Positions 1 through 8,160 of a stretch of 14,565 nucleotides of DNA are shown here, in pieces (the stretch's first letter is position 1; every line of letters begins with the position of its first letter). The notes under the pieces are model-generated. The model searched no databases. It had not been told where the DNA came from and saw nothing but the letters and a program-made list of their open reading frames with translations. Position numbers and translations under genes: made by a program. The stretch is from Boseongicola sp. SB0675_bin_26 (GTDB lineage: Bacteria > Pseudomonadota > Alphaproteobacteria > Rhodobacterales > Rhodobacteraceae). The stretch is taken from assembly GCA_009843725.1 (NCBI GenBank), contig VYCX01000161.1, positions 1 to 14,565 on the forward strand. Reading direction: 5' to 3'.

Positions 1-571
1 CGGACGCTTCATCCACGCCCAGATCGGACGTGTCCAGGATCACGGCGTCCGAAGCAGCCTTCATCGGCGCGTCACGTCGACCCGCGTCTCGCGCATCACG
101 CTCCCTGATGTCCTCGAGCACGTCCACTTGCGAGACATCGTGGCCTGCAGCGTTCAATTCGAGCCAGCGACGATGCGCCCGGGTGGCATCGTCTGCAGTG
201 ACGAAGAGCTTCGCCTCCGCATCCGGACAGATCACGGTTCCTATGTCCCGCCCGTCCAGCACGGCTCCCCCGTTCCGTCCGGCGAATTCGCGCTGGAACT
301 CCACAAGCGCCTGTCGCACTTCCGGCAAGGCCGCAACCTCGCTGGCCGCCAGCGACACCTCCGGCGTCCTCAGGTCATCTCGCACGACGTCGCCGTGACG
401 AAGCGTCGAGGCCGCGATCTCGGGAGGAACGCCTTCCAGCACGCGTCGCCCGACTGCGCGGTACAGAAGCCCGGTGTCCAGATGCGCGAACCCGAATTCA
501 GCCGCGACGGCACGTGCAACCGTGCCCTTTCCGGCCGCCGCCGGGCCGTCGATCGCGACAGTGAACTTCAT
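1..571 (-). CDS. cmk: Cytidylate kinase, C-terminus cut by window edge
   Basis: Phosphorylates CMP and dCMP with ATP in the cytoplasm for pyrimidine nucleotide recycling. The minus-strand frame opens with ATG at 571 and stays open to position 1, giving 190 codons; the family is usually about 205-230 residues, so only a short C-terminal end is missing. The N-terminus carries the P-loop [11 protein letters not shown] (residues 7-17), then [13 protein letters not shown] (NMP-binding region). In the middle is [19 protein letters not shown], and further on the lid motif [10 protein letters not shown] followed by APMKAA and the helix-preceding DAVILDTS, all typical of Cmk. It lies 57 bases behind metK on the same strand and is probably co-transcribed with it, although a hairpin (588-609) sits between them. 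Identification is secure. Position behind metK rather than next to aroA/rpsA is less common. Confidence 0.95.
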   Translation of the reverse strand, partial: MKFTVAIDGPAAAGKGTVARAVAAEFGFAHLDTGLLYRAVGRRVLEGVPPEIAASTLRHGDVVRDDLRTPEVSLAASEVAALPEVRQALVEFQREFAGRNGGAVLDGRDIGTVICPDAEAKLFVTADDATRAHRRWLELNAAGHDVSQVDVLEDIRERDARDAGRRDAPMKAASDAVILDTSDLGVDEAS

Positions 572-587
572 TGCGCAGCCCGTCCCG

Positions 588-609
588 CCGGCACGTCACT
601 GCGTGCCGG
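588..609 (-). terminator. Hairpin between metK and cmk (possible weak terminator or processing site)
   Basis: A perfect 8-bp inverted repeat, CCGGCACG (588-595) and CGTGCCGG (602-609), encloses a 6-base loop in the 57-base metK-cmk gap. On the minus strand it is not followed by a U-run, so it is a poor match to an intrinsic terminator. It may instead be an mRNA-stabilising or partial read-through structure that reduces cmk expression relative to metK. Confidence 0.3.
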
Positions 610-628
610 ACGCGTCAGCCACGGGCCT

Positions 629-1795
629 TCAGACGGCCTTCCTGAGCTCGTCTGCCAGATCGGTCCGCTCCCAGGTAAAGCCGCCGCCCTCGTCGGGCGC
701 TCGCCCGAAATGGCCGTAGGCCGCCGTCCGCTGATAAATCGCCTTGTTGAGCGCAAGATGCTCGCGAATGCCGCGCGGACTGAGATCCATGGCGCTGGAA
801 ATGGCGGATTCGATGTTCGCTGCAGGAACCTCGCCGGTGCCGAACGTGTCGGCATAGATCGACAGCGGCTTCGAGACCCCGATCGCGTAGGAAAGCTGGA
901 TCAGGCACCTCTCCGCAATGCCCGCCGCCACCACGTTCTTTGCCAGATAGCGTGCCGCATAGGCGGCCGAGCGGTCGACCTTGGTGGGATCCTTGCCGGA
1001 AAACGCGCCACCTCCATGCGGCGCGGCTCCGCCGTACGTGTCGACGATGATCTTCCGCCCGGTGAGCCCCGCATCTCCGTCCGGACCGCCGGACACGAAG
1101 GTGCCGGTGGGGTTCACCCACCATTCGGTGGCATCGGTAAGCCACTCGGCCGGCAGGACCTCGCGGATGTAAGGCTCGACGATCGCGCGGATGTCGGCAG
1201 GGGTCTGGCTCTCCGATTCGTGCTGGGTCGAGAGCACGATGCTTGTCGCCTCGACCGGCTTGCCGTCTTCGTAGCGAAGCGAGATCTGAGACTTCGCGTC
1301 CGGACGCAAGGCTGGTGCGTCACCGGCCTTCCGCGCCTCGGCGATGCGCTTCAGGATGGCGTGGGCGAAGTGGATCGGCGCAGGCATCAGTTCCGGCGTC
1401 TCGTTCACGGCATAGCCGAACATGATGCCCTGGTCGCCCGCACCCTCGTCCTTGCTGGCCGAGGCATCAACGCCCTGCGCAATGTCAGACGATTGCTCGT
1501 GCAGGTAGTTGTCGACCCTCAGGTTCCTCCAGTGAAACCCGTCCTGATCATACCCGATGTCCCTCACGCATTCACGCGCAATCTCCTCGGCGCGGCTGGA
1601 CACGGCTTGAGGGCCGCGCACTTCCCCTCCGATCACGACCCGATTCGTGGTGACGAAGGTCTCGCAGGCGACGCGGGCTTCCGGCTCCGCGGCCAGAAAG
1701 GCGTCGAGGACTGCATCCGAGATCCGGTCGCAGATCTTGTCCGGATGTCCCTCGGAAACGCTTTCCGAGGCGAAGACGAAATTCTTGCGGTTCAT
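629..1795 (-). CDS. metK: S-adenosylmethionine synthetase
   Basis: Makes S-adenosylmethionine from methionine and ATP in the cytoplasm. The 388-residue product is full length for the family. Landmarks are SEGHPDK (residues 14-20, ATP and metal binding), [12 protein letters not shown] (118-129, the family signature), and the glycine-rich [16 protein letters not shown] (261-276, phosphate-binding P-loop). [13 protein letters not shown] and [13 protein letters not shown] are also characteristic. The ATG at 1795 has a GGAG Shine-Dalgarno (1807-1804) with 8-base spacing. That Shine-Dalgarno is part of the SAM/SAH riboswitch at 1801-1848, so translation is expected to drop when SAM or SAH accumulates. 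It follows lnt in the operon with a 53-base gap that is almost wholly occupied by the riboswitch. Nothing is broken or unusual in the protein. Confidence 0.98.
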   Translation of the reverse strand: MNRKNFVFASESVSEGHPDKICDRISDAVLDAFLAAEPEARVACETFVTTNRVVIGGEVRGPQAVSSRAEEIARECVRDIGYDQDGFHWRNLRVDNYLHEQSSDIAQGVDASASKDEGAGDQGIMFGYAVNETPELMPAPIHFAHAILKRIAEARKAGDAPALRPDAKSQISLRYEDGKPVEATSIVLSTQHESESQTPADIRAIVEPYIREVLPAEWLTDATEWWVNPTGTFVSGGPDGDAGLTGRKIIVDTYGGAAPHGGGAFSGKDPTKVDRSAAYAARYLAKNVVAAGIAERCLIQLSYAIGVSKPLSIYADTFGTGEVPAANIESAISSAMDLSPRGIREHLALNKAIYQRTAAYGHFGRAPDEGGGFTWERTDLADELRKAV

Positions 1796-1800
1796 ATGAG

Positions 1801-1848
1801 GCGCTCCATTGCATCGATCGCCGTCACGCCAGGAAGCCGTTGTGACGG
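1801..1848 (-). promoter_or_regulatory. SAM/SAH riboswitch controlling metK translation
   Basis: On the minus strand, 1848-1842 (CCGTCAC) pairs perfectly with 1827-1821 (GTGACGG). The pair closes a 14-base loop (1841-1828) reading AACGGCTTCCTGGC in DNA letters. Downstream comes AATGGAGCGC (1810-1801), which holds the metK Shine-Dalgarno GGAG. Stem, loop sequence and the downstream AAUGGAGC element match from memory the consensus of the SAM/SAH riboswitch, in which the loop's CUUCC forms a pseudoknot with GGAG. Ligand binding would hide the ribosome-binding site. The element begins at the base after the lnt stop codon (1851-1849), so it acts inside the operon transcript. The linker between stem and Shine-Dalgarno is about 10 bases. 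The class is known from Rhodobacterales metK leaders. Confidence 0.92.
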
Positions 1849-3408
1849 TCAGACGCCGTTACGACTTTCGGCGAGGCTTGACAATGGGATTGCGCGGCTG
1901 ACCGAAAAGACCGCGGCAAGACCCATGAGAAGCAGGAGAACGACCGGGAGATCGCCGGTCCGGGCGTAGATCGTAGCCGGGCGCGGGGCCGGCAGCGGCA
2001 CGTCGACAAAGCCCGATTCGCCGAGCGGGAGCGAATCCAGGATTCTCCCGTCCGGTCCGATGACCGCGGACACGCCGGTATTCGCTGAGCGGACCAGGGG
2101 CAGGCCCTGCTCGACGGCACGGAACCGCGCCTGCTGGAGATGCTGAAACGGCCCGGAGAAGGCGCCGAACCATGCATCATTGGTGATCTGCAGAAGATAG
2201 TCCGCGCGTTCTCCGGCGCGCCGGACGTGCCTCGGGAAGATCGTCTCGTAGCAGATCATCGGCAACGCCCGCCCGAGCGGCGTCTCGATGAGCGCCACTT
2301 CGCTGCCCGCACTGTAGCCATGGCCGTCGCGGGCCGCGACCCCCCTGATCCCGACGCGCTCGGCCAGCCCGCCGAGGGGCACGTACTCGCCGAAGGGCAC
2401 GAGATGGACCTTGTCGTAGATGTCCGTGACGCGGCCGTCAGCGCCAATCTGCACCATCGAATTGAAACGGCGCCGCCCGTCAACCCTGTCCACGCCAAAG
2501 ACGACCGGCGCCCCGCCGGAGGCATTGGCCATGCGCTCGAGGATCGGCCCTGCCTGGTCAAGCCGGTACGGAAGGGCAGACTCTGGCCAGATGACGAGCG
2601 CAACGTCGTTGCCGGGCGCTGCCGTCGACAGCAGCTGGCGGCGCAGGAAGACGCTTGCCTTTTCGGGGTCCCACTTTTCGTGCTGGGGCGCGTTGGGCTG
2701 AACGACGCGGATCACGCCTACATGGGAGTCCGACGGCGCCTGTGCCACCCGGCCCCCGGCGACAAGGACCGCAACGCCAAGCAGCGCAAGCATCGTCGCG
2801 ATCACCTTGCGTGACGTCGCGACAGGCAGCGCCGACAGGACAAGGGTGAGCGTGGTCAAGCCGTACGGCCCGACAACGCTAGCGCCCATGATCGCCGGTG
2901 TTTCGGTCCAGATGTAGCCGGGAAGCACCCACGGGAACCCGGTCAGCAACTTCCCGCGAAGGACCTCGGCCAGCGACAGTGACAGCGCCCAGCCAATCGC
3001 GCCGCCACCCGTCCGTCCGGAGAGCCACCCGGCCAGCGCCCAAAAGAGGGCGAAACCCGTCGCCACAAAGATGATCGCGAAGGGCGCCATCCAGCCGGGG
3101 CGATCACTGTCAACGTAAAAGGGCTCAACGATCCAGAACAGGGAAACTGCGAAATAGCCGACACCGCCAAGCCAGGCAGCGACCGCCTTGCTTCTGCCGC
3201 CTTCCGCTGAAGCCACGATCCAGGCAAGACCCGTCAGCGCCAGAAGCGCGAGCGGCCACAAGTCGAAGGGAGCGTGACCAGCCGCGGCAACGGCACCCGC
3301 AAACGGGGCCAGCGAGAACCTCCAGCGAAACCCCGCGCCAGGGAAGGGTCCGGAGGTTCGGGCTCGCATTGCCGTGATTCCGCTTCCGGCCCGGAATCGC
3401 GATTGCAT
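1849..3408 (-). CDS. lnt: Apolipoprotein N-acyltransferase
   Basis: Inner-membrane enzyme that N-acylates the lipid-modified N-terminal cysteine of lipoproteins, the last step of lipoprotein maturation. The product has 519 residues, a normal length. About five to seven hydrophobic segments fill the first ~220 residues (for example [16 protein letters not shown] and [20 protein letters not shown]). A nitrilase-like domain spans roughly 230-475, and a C-terminal membrane segment lies near 487-508. The catalytic triad is visible: Glu276 in IWPESALPY, Lys333 in [14 protein letters not shown] and Cys386 in [10 protein letters not shown]. The ATG at 3408 overlaps the corC stop by one base (TGATG). 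A GTG directly before it (3411) is an equally possible start, and a downstream ATG at 3369 has its own GGAA. The stop abuts the metK riboswitch. Confidence 0.96.
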   Translation of the reverse strand: MQSRFRAGSGITAMRARTSGPFPGAGFRWRFSLAPFAGAVAAAGHAPFDLWPLALLALTGLAWIVASAEGGRSKAVAAWLGGVGYFAVSLFWIVEPFYVDSDRPGWMAPFAIIFVATGFALFWALAGWLSGRTGGGAIGWALSLSLAEVLRGKLLTGFPWVLPGYIWTETPAIMGASVVGPYGLTTLTLVLSALPVATSRKVIATMLALLGVAVLVAGGRVAQAPSDSHVGVIRVVQPNAPQHEKWDPEKASVFLRRQLLSTAAPGNDVALVIWPESALPYRLDQAGPILERMANASGGAPVVFGVDRVDGRRRFNSMVQIGADGRVTDIYDKVHLVPFGEYVPLGGLAERVGIRGVAARDGHGYSAGSEVALIETPLGRALPMICYETIFPRHVRRAGERADYLLQITNDAWFGAFSGPFQHLQQARFRAVEQGLPLVRSANTGVSAVIGPDGRILDSLPLGESGFVDVPLPAPRPATIYARTGDLPVVLLLLMGLAAVFSVSRAIPLSSLAESRNGV

Positions 3409-4289
3409 CACTCCGCCGCCTTCGGCAGGTCCAGCCGGATGCGCAACCGCTTGATGTGCCTCGGGTCGGCGTCGATCACTTCGAAATCCGTTCCGTCGGG
3501 GTGCTTCACGACCTCGCCGCGGGCGGGCACGCGGCCTGCCAGCATGAAGACAAGGCCGCCCAGCGTGTCGACTTCCTCGTCGCCCTCGCCGGTCCGCAGC
3601 TTGCGACCGGCTTCCTGCTCGAATTCATCGACCGGAGCCTTCGCATAGGCGAGAAAGCTGCCCGATGCATCCTTGATCCAGAGATCGCCCTCCCCGACGT
3701 CATGTTCGTCCTCGATTTCGCCAAGCACCTGCTCGATCAGGTCCTCGATCGTGACCAGCCCGTCAACGCCGCCATATTCGTCGATGACCAGTGCCATGTG
3801 CACCCGGTCTGTCTGCATCTTCTGCAGCAGCACGCCGATCGGCATCGAGGGCGGCGCATAGAGGAGCGGCCTCAGCATCCTGTCGAGGGCAAACCGGTCT
3901 TCCGATCCGTTGAAACCGTGCTTCAGCGCAAAGTCCTTGAGGTGCACCATGCCCAGAGGCTCGTCCAGCGTGTCCTTGAACACGGGCAGCCGAGTCAGGC
4001 CGCTGTCGTGGAAGACCTTCACCAGCTTCCTTTTCTTGATGTTCTCCGGGACCGCGACGATTTCGACCTTCGGGATCATGACATCCTCGACCCGGAGCCG
4101 CGTCAGGTTGGCAATGCCGCCTGTCGTGCCGCTTCCGGCGGGAACCGGGTTCGGGGGTTCGCCCTCGCCGTTCCGGCCCGAACTGCCAGCCAGGGCCCGC
4201 AACCATCGCGGCACGGACCACCGTCTACTGCCGTCTTCCTCCTGCGCGCCATGCGCCGCGCTAGAAGACGCCTCGCCATTATCTCCCAT
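3408..4289 (-). CDS. corC: HlyC/CorC-family CBS-domain protein (hemolysin-like, metal-efflux associated)
   Basis: A 293-residue soluble protein of the CorC/HlyC type, linked in the family to magnesium or cobalt efflux and membrane homeostasis; the exact role is not settled. After a low-complexity, charged N-terminus (1-60), two CBS domains can be followed. The first runs about 65-125, with [15 protein letters not shown] and [22 protein letters not shown]. The second runs about 130-195, with [32 protein letters not shown], the most conserved stretch of the family. A CorC_HlyC transporter-associated domain occupies about 205-285 ([21 protein letters not shown]). No DUF21 membrane domain is present, so it is the short form. 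ATG at 4289 has GGAAAGGA just upstream with close spacing. It sits 12 bases behind ybeY and overlaps lnt. Confidence 0.93.
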   Translation of the reverse strand: MGDNGEASSSAAHGAQEEDGSRRWSVPRWLRALAGSSGRNGEGEPPNPVPAGSGTTGGIANLTRLRVEDVMIPKVEIVAVPENIKKRKLVKVFHDSGLTRLPVFKDTLDEPLGMVHLKDFALKHGFNGSEDRFALDRMLRPLLYAPPSMPIGVLLQKMQTDRVHMALVIDEYGGVDGLVTIEDLIEQVLGEIEDEHDVGEGDLWIKDASGSFLAYAKAPVDEFEQEAGRKLRTGEGDEEVDTLGGLVFMLAGRVPARGEVVKHPDGTDFEVIDADPRHIKRLRIRLDLPKAAE

Positions 4290-4301
4290 CTGTCCTTTCC
4301 A

Positions 4302-4811
4302 TCACGACCGTTTGCCGGTCTCCTTCCGCGAATGCGCATCCGGAACCCCGAGCGACTGAAGTATCGCCGTTTCCGTTGCCTCCATCAAGTCGGCATCGGA
4401 ATCGTCGTCATGACTGTAACCAAGAAGATGCAGTGTTGCATGAACGACCAGGTGGAGGACGTGGGCCTCAAGCGGAACGCCGCCTTCCCTGGCCTCCGCC
4501 AGACAGGTCTCGAACGAAATCGCGATGTCGCCGAGCTCGGGGTCGCCTGCGGGCGGGGCCGGACGCTCCCCCCTCTCGGCCGCACCGCGCTCGACGGACG
4601 GCCAGGACAGCACGTTGGTCGGCGTCGGCCGGTCGCGGAACCGGGCGTTCAGCGCAGCCATCCGCGCGGCATCGCAGGCGAGCACGGTCACGTTCCAGTC
4701 GCCGGGATCGAGGTCAACGTGTTCCAGCGTCGCCTCGACGGCGCGCGATGCAAGCGAATCGACACCCGTTCCACGCCAGCGAGGGTCTTCTGCGATCACG
4801 TCCGTGGTCAT
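4302..4811 (-). CDS. ybeY: Endoribonuclease YbeY, rRNA maturation factor
   Basis: Metal-dependent single-strand endoribonuclease for 16S rRNA 3'-end maturation and ribosome quality control in the cytoplasm. The product has 169 residues, usual for alphaproteobacteria. The defining H3xH5xH zinc motif is intact as HATLHLLGYSH with His124, His128 and His134. It is preceded by ELGDIAISFETC and NVLSWPS, both conserved in the family. ATG at 4811 is chosen because MTTDVIAEDPRW resembles other family N-termini. I see no clear Shine-Dalgarno before it, so the start is less certain than the identity. It is the first gene of the ybeY-corC-lnt-metK-cmk operon. The gene immediately upstream is divergent, so a phoH gene, often found directly before ybeY, is not adjacent here. 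Confidence 0.95.
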   Translation of the reverse strand: MTTDVIAEDPRWRGTGVDSLASRAVEATLEHVDLDPGDWNVTVLACDAARMAALNARFRDRPTPTNVLSWPSVERGAAERGERPAPPAGDPELGDIAISFETCLAEAREGGVPLEAHVLHLVVHATLHLLGYSHDDDSDADLMEATETAILQSLGVPDAHSRKETGKRS

Positions 4812-4857
4812 CGGACCGGGTCTACACGAATGCCGCTGCAGGCGCTATGGTGAGCGC

Positions 4858-5223
4858 ATGACGAGACGTTCGTCCAGGTTCAGGAAGCGAGTGGAATCAG
4901 TCTGCGCGCCGCTGCCGGGCGCGGAGGTCTCAGACCCTTGGGGCATGGGGCACGAAGTCTGGAAGGTCGGGGAGAAGATATTCGCGTGCTCGGGCGCATC
5001 CAGGCCCGGCGTGACCGTCAAGACGCGGGACATGGAAACGGCCGGCATGCTCATCGAAGCGGGCATTGGCGTCCGAGCACCTTATTTTCACAAGAGCTGG
5101 ATTCTCCTGCCGGAGGATGTCGACGATGACGAACTCCGGCACCGCCTCCTGACCTCGTACGATCTTGTCCGTGCCAGCCTGACCGGGAAGGTCCAGGCGA
5201 CGCTCCCCGCACGGACCAGCTGA
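4858..5223 (+). CDS. MmcQ/YjbR-family small protein
   Basis: A 121-residue protein of the MmcQ/YjbR fold, a small alpha/beta family described as DNA-binding-like but without an agreed function. Seen in the sequence: an N-terminal helix ending in LPGAEVSDPWGMGHEVWKV, a central GVTVKTRDMETAGMLIEAG, then the family-typical HKSWILLPED and a C-terminal DELRHRLLTSYDLVRASL, matching the order of YjbR elements (substrate-like strand, 'hW..v.L' strand, 'l...SY..v' helix). The start ATG at 4858 is preceded by GGTGAG at 4849-4854 with tight spacing. Upstream in the same frame the sequence reads as shadow of ybeY, so the longer frame is rejected. Only 46 bases separate it from the divergent ybeY start, so both promoters must lie in or overlap that gap. 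Confidence 0.85.
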   Translation: MTRRSSRFRKRVESVCAPLPGAEVSDPWGMGHEVWKVGEKIFACSGASRPGVTVKTRDMETAGMLIEAGIGVRAPYFHKSWILLPEDVDDDELRHRLLTSYDLVRASLTGKVQATLPARTS

Positions 5224-5245
5224 TTTGGCCCGGAACCCGAGTCGC

Positions 5246-5271
5246 GCTTGATTCCCGCCAGCGATTCAAGC
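5246..5271. promoter_or_regulatory. Inverted repeat upstream of dgoK (possible operator)
   Basis: GCTTGA (5246-5251) and TCAAGC (5266-5271) form a 6-bp inverted repeat with 14 bases between the arms, lying 27 bases before the dgoK start. This spacing suits a dimeric regulator, or a weak stem-loop behind the YjbR-family gene. No regulator gene is linked to the dgo genes in this window, so its meaning is uncertain. Confidence 0.25.
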
Positions 5272-5297
5272 CATCTCCCTACATGGGAAGGGAACGC

Positions 5298-6191
5298 ATG
5301 CGTGTGGAATGGATAGGGGTCGACTGGGGCACCTCGAACCTGCGGGCCTGGGCGATCCGGGACGGATCGGCCGTCGCCGAGGCGGCCTCGGGCAAGGGCA
5401 TGGGAGTGCTGGCGCCCGACGCCTTCGAGGCTGCGCTGCTGGACGTCATCGATCCCTGGCTTGGCGTCGGGCCGATGCAGGTCGTTGCGTCCGGCATGGT
5501 GGGCGCGAGGCAGGGCTGGCGGGAGGCTCCCTATGCGACCGTGCCCTGTGCGCCGACGGGAACGGGTGCCGTTCGGCCCGACGTGGCGGACCCGCGGCTT
5601 GCCGTGACCATCCTGCCCGGACTTGCGCAGGACAGGCCCGCTGACGTGATGCGGGGCGAGGAGACGCAAATCGCCGGATATCTCGCAGGGGATCCCGGAT
5701 TCGACGGCATCGTTTGCCTGCCGGGAACGCACACGAAATGGGTGCATGTGTCGGCCGGCGAGGTGGTGAGCTTTCGCACCTTCATGACGGGCGAGCTCTT
5801 CGCCTTGCTTTCCGCCGGATCCGTCCTGCGACACTCGGTGGGAGGAGGTTGGGATGACGCCGCGTTCGCGGAGGCCGTCGACGACGCCATGGGCAGGCCG
5901 GAAGCGATTGCCGCGCGACTGTTTGCGCTGCGTGCGGAGACCCTGCTCGCCGATCTCGGAAGGGACACCGCAACGGCACGGCTGTCCGGCCTGCTGATTG
6001 GCGCCGAGCTCGCAGCCGCACGCGCCTGCTGGCTGGGGCAGCGAATCGTGCTGGTTGGCGAAAGCAGGCAGGTCTCGCATTATGCAATGGCTCTTGCCTC
6101 TCTTGGCGCAGCGACCGAAACCGCCGACGCCACGCAGGCAACGGTGGCCGGTCTTGCCGCCGCCCATGCCCGACTGCAGGAGCTGTCATGA
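5298..6191 (+). CDS. dgoK: 2-dehydro-3-deoxygalactonokinase
   Basis: Phosphorylates 2-keto-3-deoxy-D-galactonate (KDGal) to its 6-phosphate with ATP, in the cytoplasm, within the De Ley-Doudoroff galactonate pathway. The 297-residue product matches the family length. Visible landmarks are the ASKHA-type phosphate loop [12 protein letters not shown] (residues 7-18), [11 protein letters not shown] (118-128), [12 protein letters not shown] (140-151) and [10 protein letters not shown] (162-171), all DgoK hallmarks. The ATG at 5298 is preferred to the one at 5283 because the purine-rich GGGAAGGGA (5285-5293) then serves as Shine-Dalgarno at normal spacing, and because family members begin just before W-IGVDWGT. 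The last four bases overlap the dgoA start (ATGA), so the two are translationally coupled. Substrate could in principle be another 2-keto-3-deoxy sugar acid, but the pairing with dgoA argues for KDGal. Confidence 0.93.
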   Translation: MRVEWIGVDWGTSNLRAWAIRDGSAVAEAASGKGMGVLAPDAFEAALLDVIDPWLGVGPMQVVASGMVGARQGWREAPYATVPCAPTGTGAVRPDVADPRLAVTILPGLAQDRPADVMRGEETQIAGYLAGDPGFDGIVCLPGTHTKWVHVSAGEVVSFRTFMTGELFALLSAGSVLRHSVGGGWDDAAFAEAVDDAMGRPEAIAARLFALRAETLLADLGRDTATARLSGLLIGAELAAARACWLGQRIVLVGESRQVSHYAMALASLGAATETADATQATVAGLAAAHARLQELS

Positions 6192-6793
6192 GCCGACCCC
6201 TTGTTGCCATCCTTCGCGGAATCGATCCGGACGAGGCGGTGCCGGTTGCCGAAGCCCTGATCGGGGCCGGGATTGACCGGATCGAGGTGCCGCTGAATTC
6301 GCCGTCGCCGTTCCGGTCGATCGAGCGAATGGCGAATGCCGTTGGGGACAAGGCACTGATTGGCGCCGGCACGGTCCTGACCCAGGCTCAGGTCCAGAAC
6401 GTCAAGGCCGCCGGCGGGGCGCTGGTGGTTTCACCCAACTGCGATCCGGCGGTGGTGGCGGCCACGAAGTCGCTCGGGATGCAGAGCTTCCCGGGCGTGA
6501 TGACGCCAACGGAGTGCTTCGCCGCCCTGGCGTCCGGCGCCGACGGGCTGAAGATCTTCCCGGCGTTCCTGATGGGCACGGAAGGGCTGAAGGCGCTTCG
6601 CGCGGTGCTGCCCGCCAAGACCCAGGTCTACATGGTCGGCGGCGTGAGCGCGGAGAATTTCGGCGACTGGGTTCGCGCAGGCGCAAGCGGGTTCGGGCTC
6701 GGAAGCTCCTTGTACGCTCCGGGCCTGGAAGTGGACGAGATTGCGGCCAGGGCAAGGGCGGCGGTAGCTGCCTGGGAGGCGTGCAGCCAATGA
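6188..6793 (+). CDS. dgoA: 2-dehydro-3-deoxy-6-phosphogalactonate aldolase
   Basis: Class I aldolase that splits KDPGal into pyruvate and D-glyceraldehyde-3-phosphate in the cytoplasm, the last step of the De Ley-Doudoroff route. The 201-residue TIM-barrel protein has [13 protein letters not shown] at the N-terminus, RIEVPLNSP with the catalytic Glu33, [10 protein letters not shown], and the Schiff-base Lys122 in [16 protein letters not shown] and [10 protein letters not shown] form the phosphate-binding end. PLNSP and the closing GLGSSLY resemble DgoA rather than the KDPG aldolase Eda, which is why the galactonate assignment is preferred. It overlaps dgoK by ATGA at the start and the lactonase gene by ATGA at the end. 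Confidence 0.93.
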   Translation: MSRPLVAILRGIDPDEAVPVAEALIGAGIDRIEVPLNSPSPFRSIERMANAVGDKALIGAGTVLTQAQVQNVKAAGGALVVSPNCDPAVVAATKSLGMQSFPGVMTPTECFAALASGADGLKIFPAFLMGTEGLKALRAVLPAKTQVYMVGGVSAENFGDWVRAGASGFGLGSSLYAPGLEVDEIAARARAAVAAWEACSQ

Positions 6794-7650
6794 GCGAAGT
6801 GTACGACGAAACGGCTTGCGCACTGGGCGAAGGCCCGCTCTGGCATCCCGGACGCCAGCAACTCTACTGGTTCGATATCCTCGGGGCACGTCTCCATACG
6901 CGGGAGGACGGGCGCGCCCGCAGCGTGCAGTTCGACGAGCTTGTGTCTGCCGCCGGATGGGTGAGCAACACCGAGCTGCTGATCGCCTCGGAGACGCGGC
7001 TGTTCCTGTTCGATGTCGAACGCGAACGCTGCGAAGATGTCGAGGGACTGGAGGCCGGTGATCCGGAAACGCGGTCGAACGACGGACGCGCCGACCCTTG
7101 GGGAGGGTTCTGGATCGGAACGATGGGGAAACGCAAAGGCCGCGGTGCGGGAGCGATCTACCGCTACTATCGCGGCGAATTGCGCCAGCTCTATCCCGGC
7201 ATCACGATTCCGAACTCCATCTGCTTTCGGCCAAGCCTCGAAGGCGCGTTCTTCGCCGATACGCCAACAGGCAGGATCATGCGGCAGGATCTCGACGCCG
7301 ATCACGGCTGGCCGGAGGGTGACCCGGCAGTGTTTCTGGACCTGGCCGCCGACGGGCTGCACCCGGACGGGTCGGTCGTTGATGCCGCAGGCAATCTCTG
7401 GAACGCGCAGTGGGGTGCATGGCGGGTCGCATGTTACGGCCGCGACGGGAACTTCCTGAAGGCAGTGGAATTCGACGCGGCACACACGTCCTGTCCGGCC
7501 TTCGGCGGACCCGGGCTATCGACGCTGTACTGCACGACGGCACGGGAAGACCTGAGCGAGGCGTCCAGAACACGCTCCGACAGGCACGGCATGACCTTTG
7601 CCGAGGCTGATGCAGGCATCGGCCAAGCCGAACATCAAGTCCTGCTGTAG
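6790..7650 (+). CDS. SMP-30/gluconolactonase-family sugar lactonase
   Basis: A six-bladed beta-propeller lactonase, likely hydrolysing a sugar-acid lactone such as galactono-1,4-lactone to the free acid, here feeding the dgo pathway. The product has 286 residues, normal for the family, and no signal peptide, so it is cytoplasmic. Metal-site residues can be assigned from context: Glu14 in [10 protein letters not shown], Asn142 in TIPNSICF and Asp193 in [38 protein letters not shown] (residues 96-113) is the usual second-blade motif. The start ATG at 6790 overlaps the dgoA stop (ATGA); an upstream extension in frame is shadow of dgoA. The exact lactone is not readable from sequence: arabinono-, glucono- and galactonolactonases share this fold. 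Context favours galactonolactone. Confidence 0.88.
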   Translation: MSEVYDETACALGEGPLWHPGRQQLYWFDILGARLHTREDGRARSVQFDELVSAAGWVSNTELLIASETRLFLFDVERERCEDVEGLEAGDPETRSNDGRADPWGGFWIGTMGKRKGRGAGAIYRYYRGELRQLYPGITIPNSICFRPSLEGAFFADTPTGRIMRQDLDADHGWPEGDPAVFLDLAADGLHPDGSVVDAAGNLWNAQWGAWRVACYGRDGNFLKAVEFDAAHTSCPAFGGPGLSTLYCTTAREDLSEASRTRSDRHGMTFAEADAGIGQAEHQVLL

Positions 7651-7762
7651 CCGGAACCTGCGGTGCCACGGACGCCGTCCCGCTTGGACGCCGCCGCCGC
7701 CTCGAAGGCGGCGATCCCGTCGCCGTGCATGTCCGGAACTGGAGGCCCTGGCGCGTTTCAGC
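7651..7762. terminator. Convergent intergenic gap with GC hairpin
   Basis: The 112-base gap lies between two convergent genes (lactonase and VOC protein). CGCCGCC (7695-7701) and GGCGGCG (7707-7713) form a perfect 7-bp stem with a 5-base loop, TCGAA. There is no T-run on either side, so as an intrinsic terminator it is weak. Its position suits a shared bidirectional termination or end-protecting structure. Confidence 0.35.
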
Positions 7763-8149
7763 TCAATCCTGGGACGGCGTCATGAGACCCATCATGGCAC
7801 CGGTCGGATCCTCGACGATGGCGATGCGGCCCACGGTCCCGACATCGAAGGGCTGGCGATGAACCTTGGCGCCGGCGGCTTCCGCGGCCCCGGCAGCGGC
7901 ATCGACGTCATCCACCGCGAAATACGTGAACCAGTGCGCCGGGACACCTTCGAGTTCCATGCCGCTCATGTCCATCATGCCGGCAACCATCTCGTCGCCA
8001 AGCTTGGCGACCGTATAGTCTCCCTCTCCGCCAGGAACGGGCATCGTCTCGAATGTCCAGCCGCAGGTTGCGCCGTAATACGCCTTGGCACCTTCCACGT
8101 CGCGGGTCATCAGCTCGTTCCACCAAACCTTTCCATGATTCTCAGACAC
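7763..8149 (-). CDS. VOC-family (glyoxalase/bleomycin-resistance fold) protein
   Basis: A 128-residue single-chain vicinal-oxygen-chelate protein of unknown substrate. It resembles the group with an N-terminal VWWNELMTRDVEGAKAYYG, a central HWFTYFAVDDVDAAA and a C-terminal GRIAIVEDPTGAMMGLMTP, the repeated beta-alpha-beta-beta-beta elements of the fold. Two such half-units are seen, about 8-62 and 70-126. The GTG start at 8149 is chosen because GGAGG (8160-8156) lies six bases upstream. A TTG at 8152 would put the ribosome-binding site directly against the start. It is convergent with the lactonase gene and stands alone; no neighbour suggests a pathway. Confidence 0.88.
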   Translation of the reverse strand: MSENHGKVWWNELMTRDVEGAKAYYGATCGWTFETMPVPGGEGDYTVAKLGDEMVAGMMDMSGMELEGVPAHWFTYFAVDDVDAAAGAAEAAGAKVHRQPFDVGTVGRIAIVEDPTGAMMGLMTPSQD

Positions 8150-8160
8150 CAATCACCTCC

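Noticed and set aside
128..1969. A 613-codon open frame on the plus strand
   Set aside because: It is antisense to cmk and metK, both certain; the peptide is Arg-rich with no domain, as expected from high-GC shadow frames.
3456..4853. A 465-codon open frame on the plus strand
   Set aside because: Antisense to corC and ybeY, with Asp/His/Arg-rich shadow composition and no family motif.
4525..4857. N-terminal extension of the YjbR-family protein by 111 residues
   Set aside because: This part is antisense to ybeY and low in complexity; the ATG at 4858 gives the normal family length.
5088..6167. A 359-codon open frame on the minus strand
   Set aside because: Antisense to dgoK and the YjbR-family gene; no recognisable domain.
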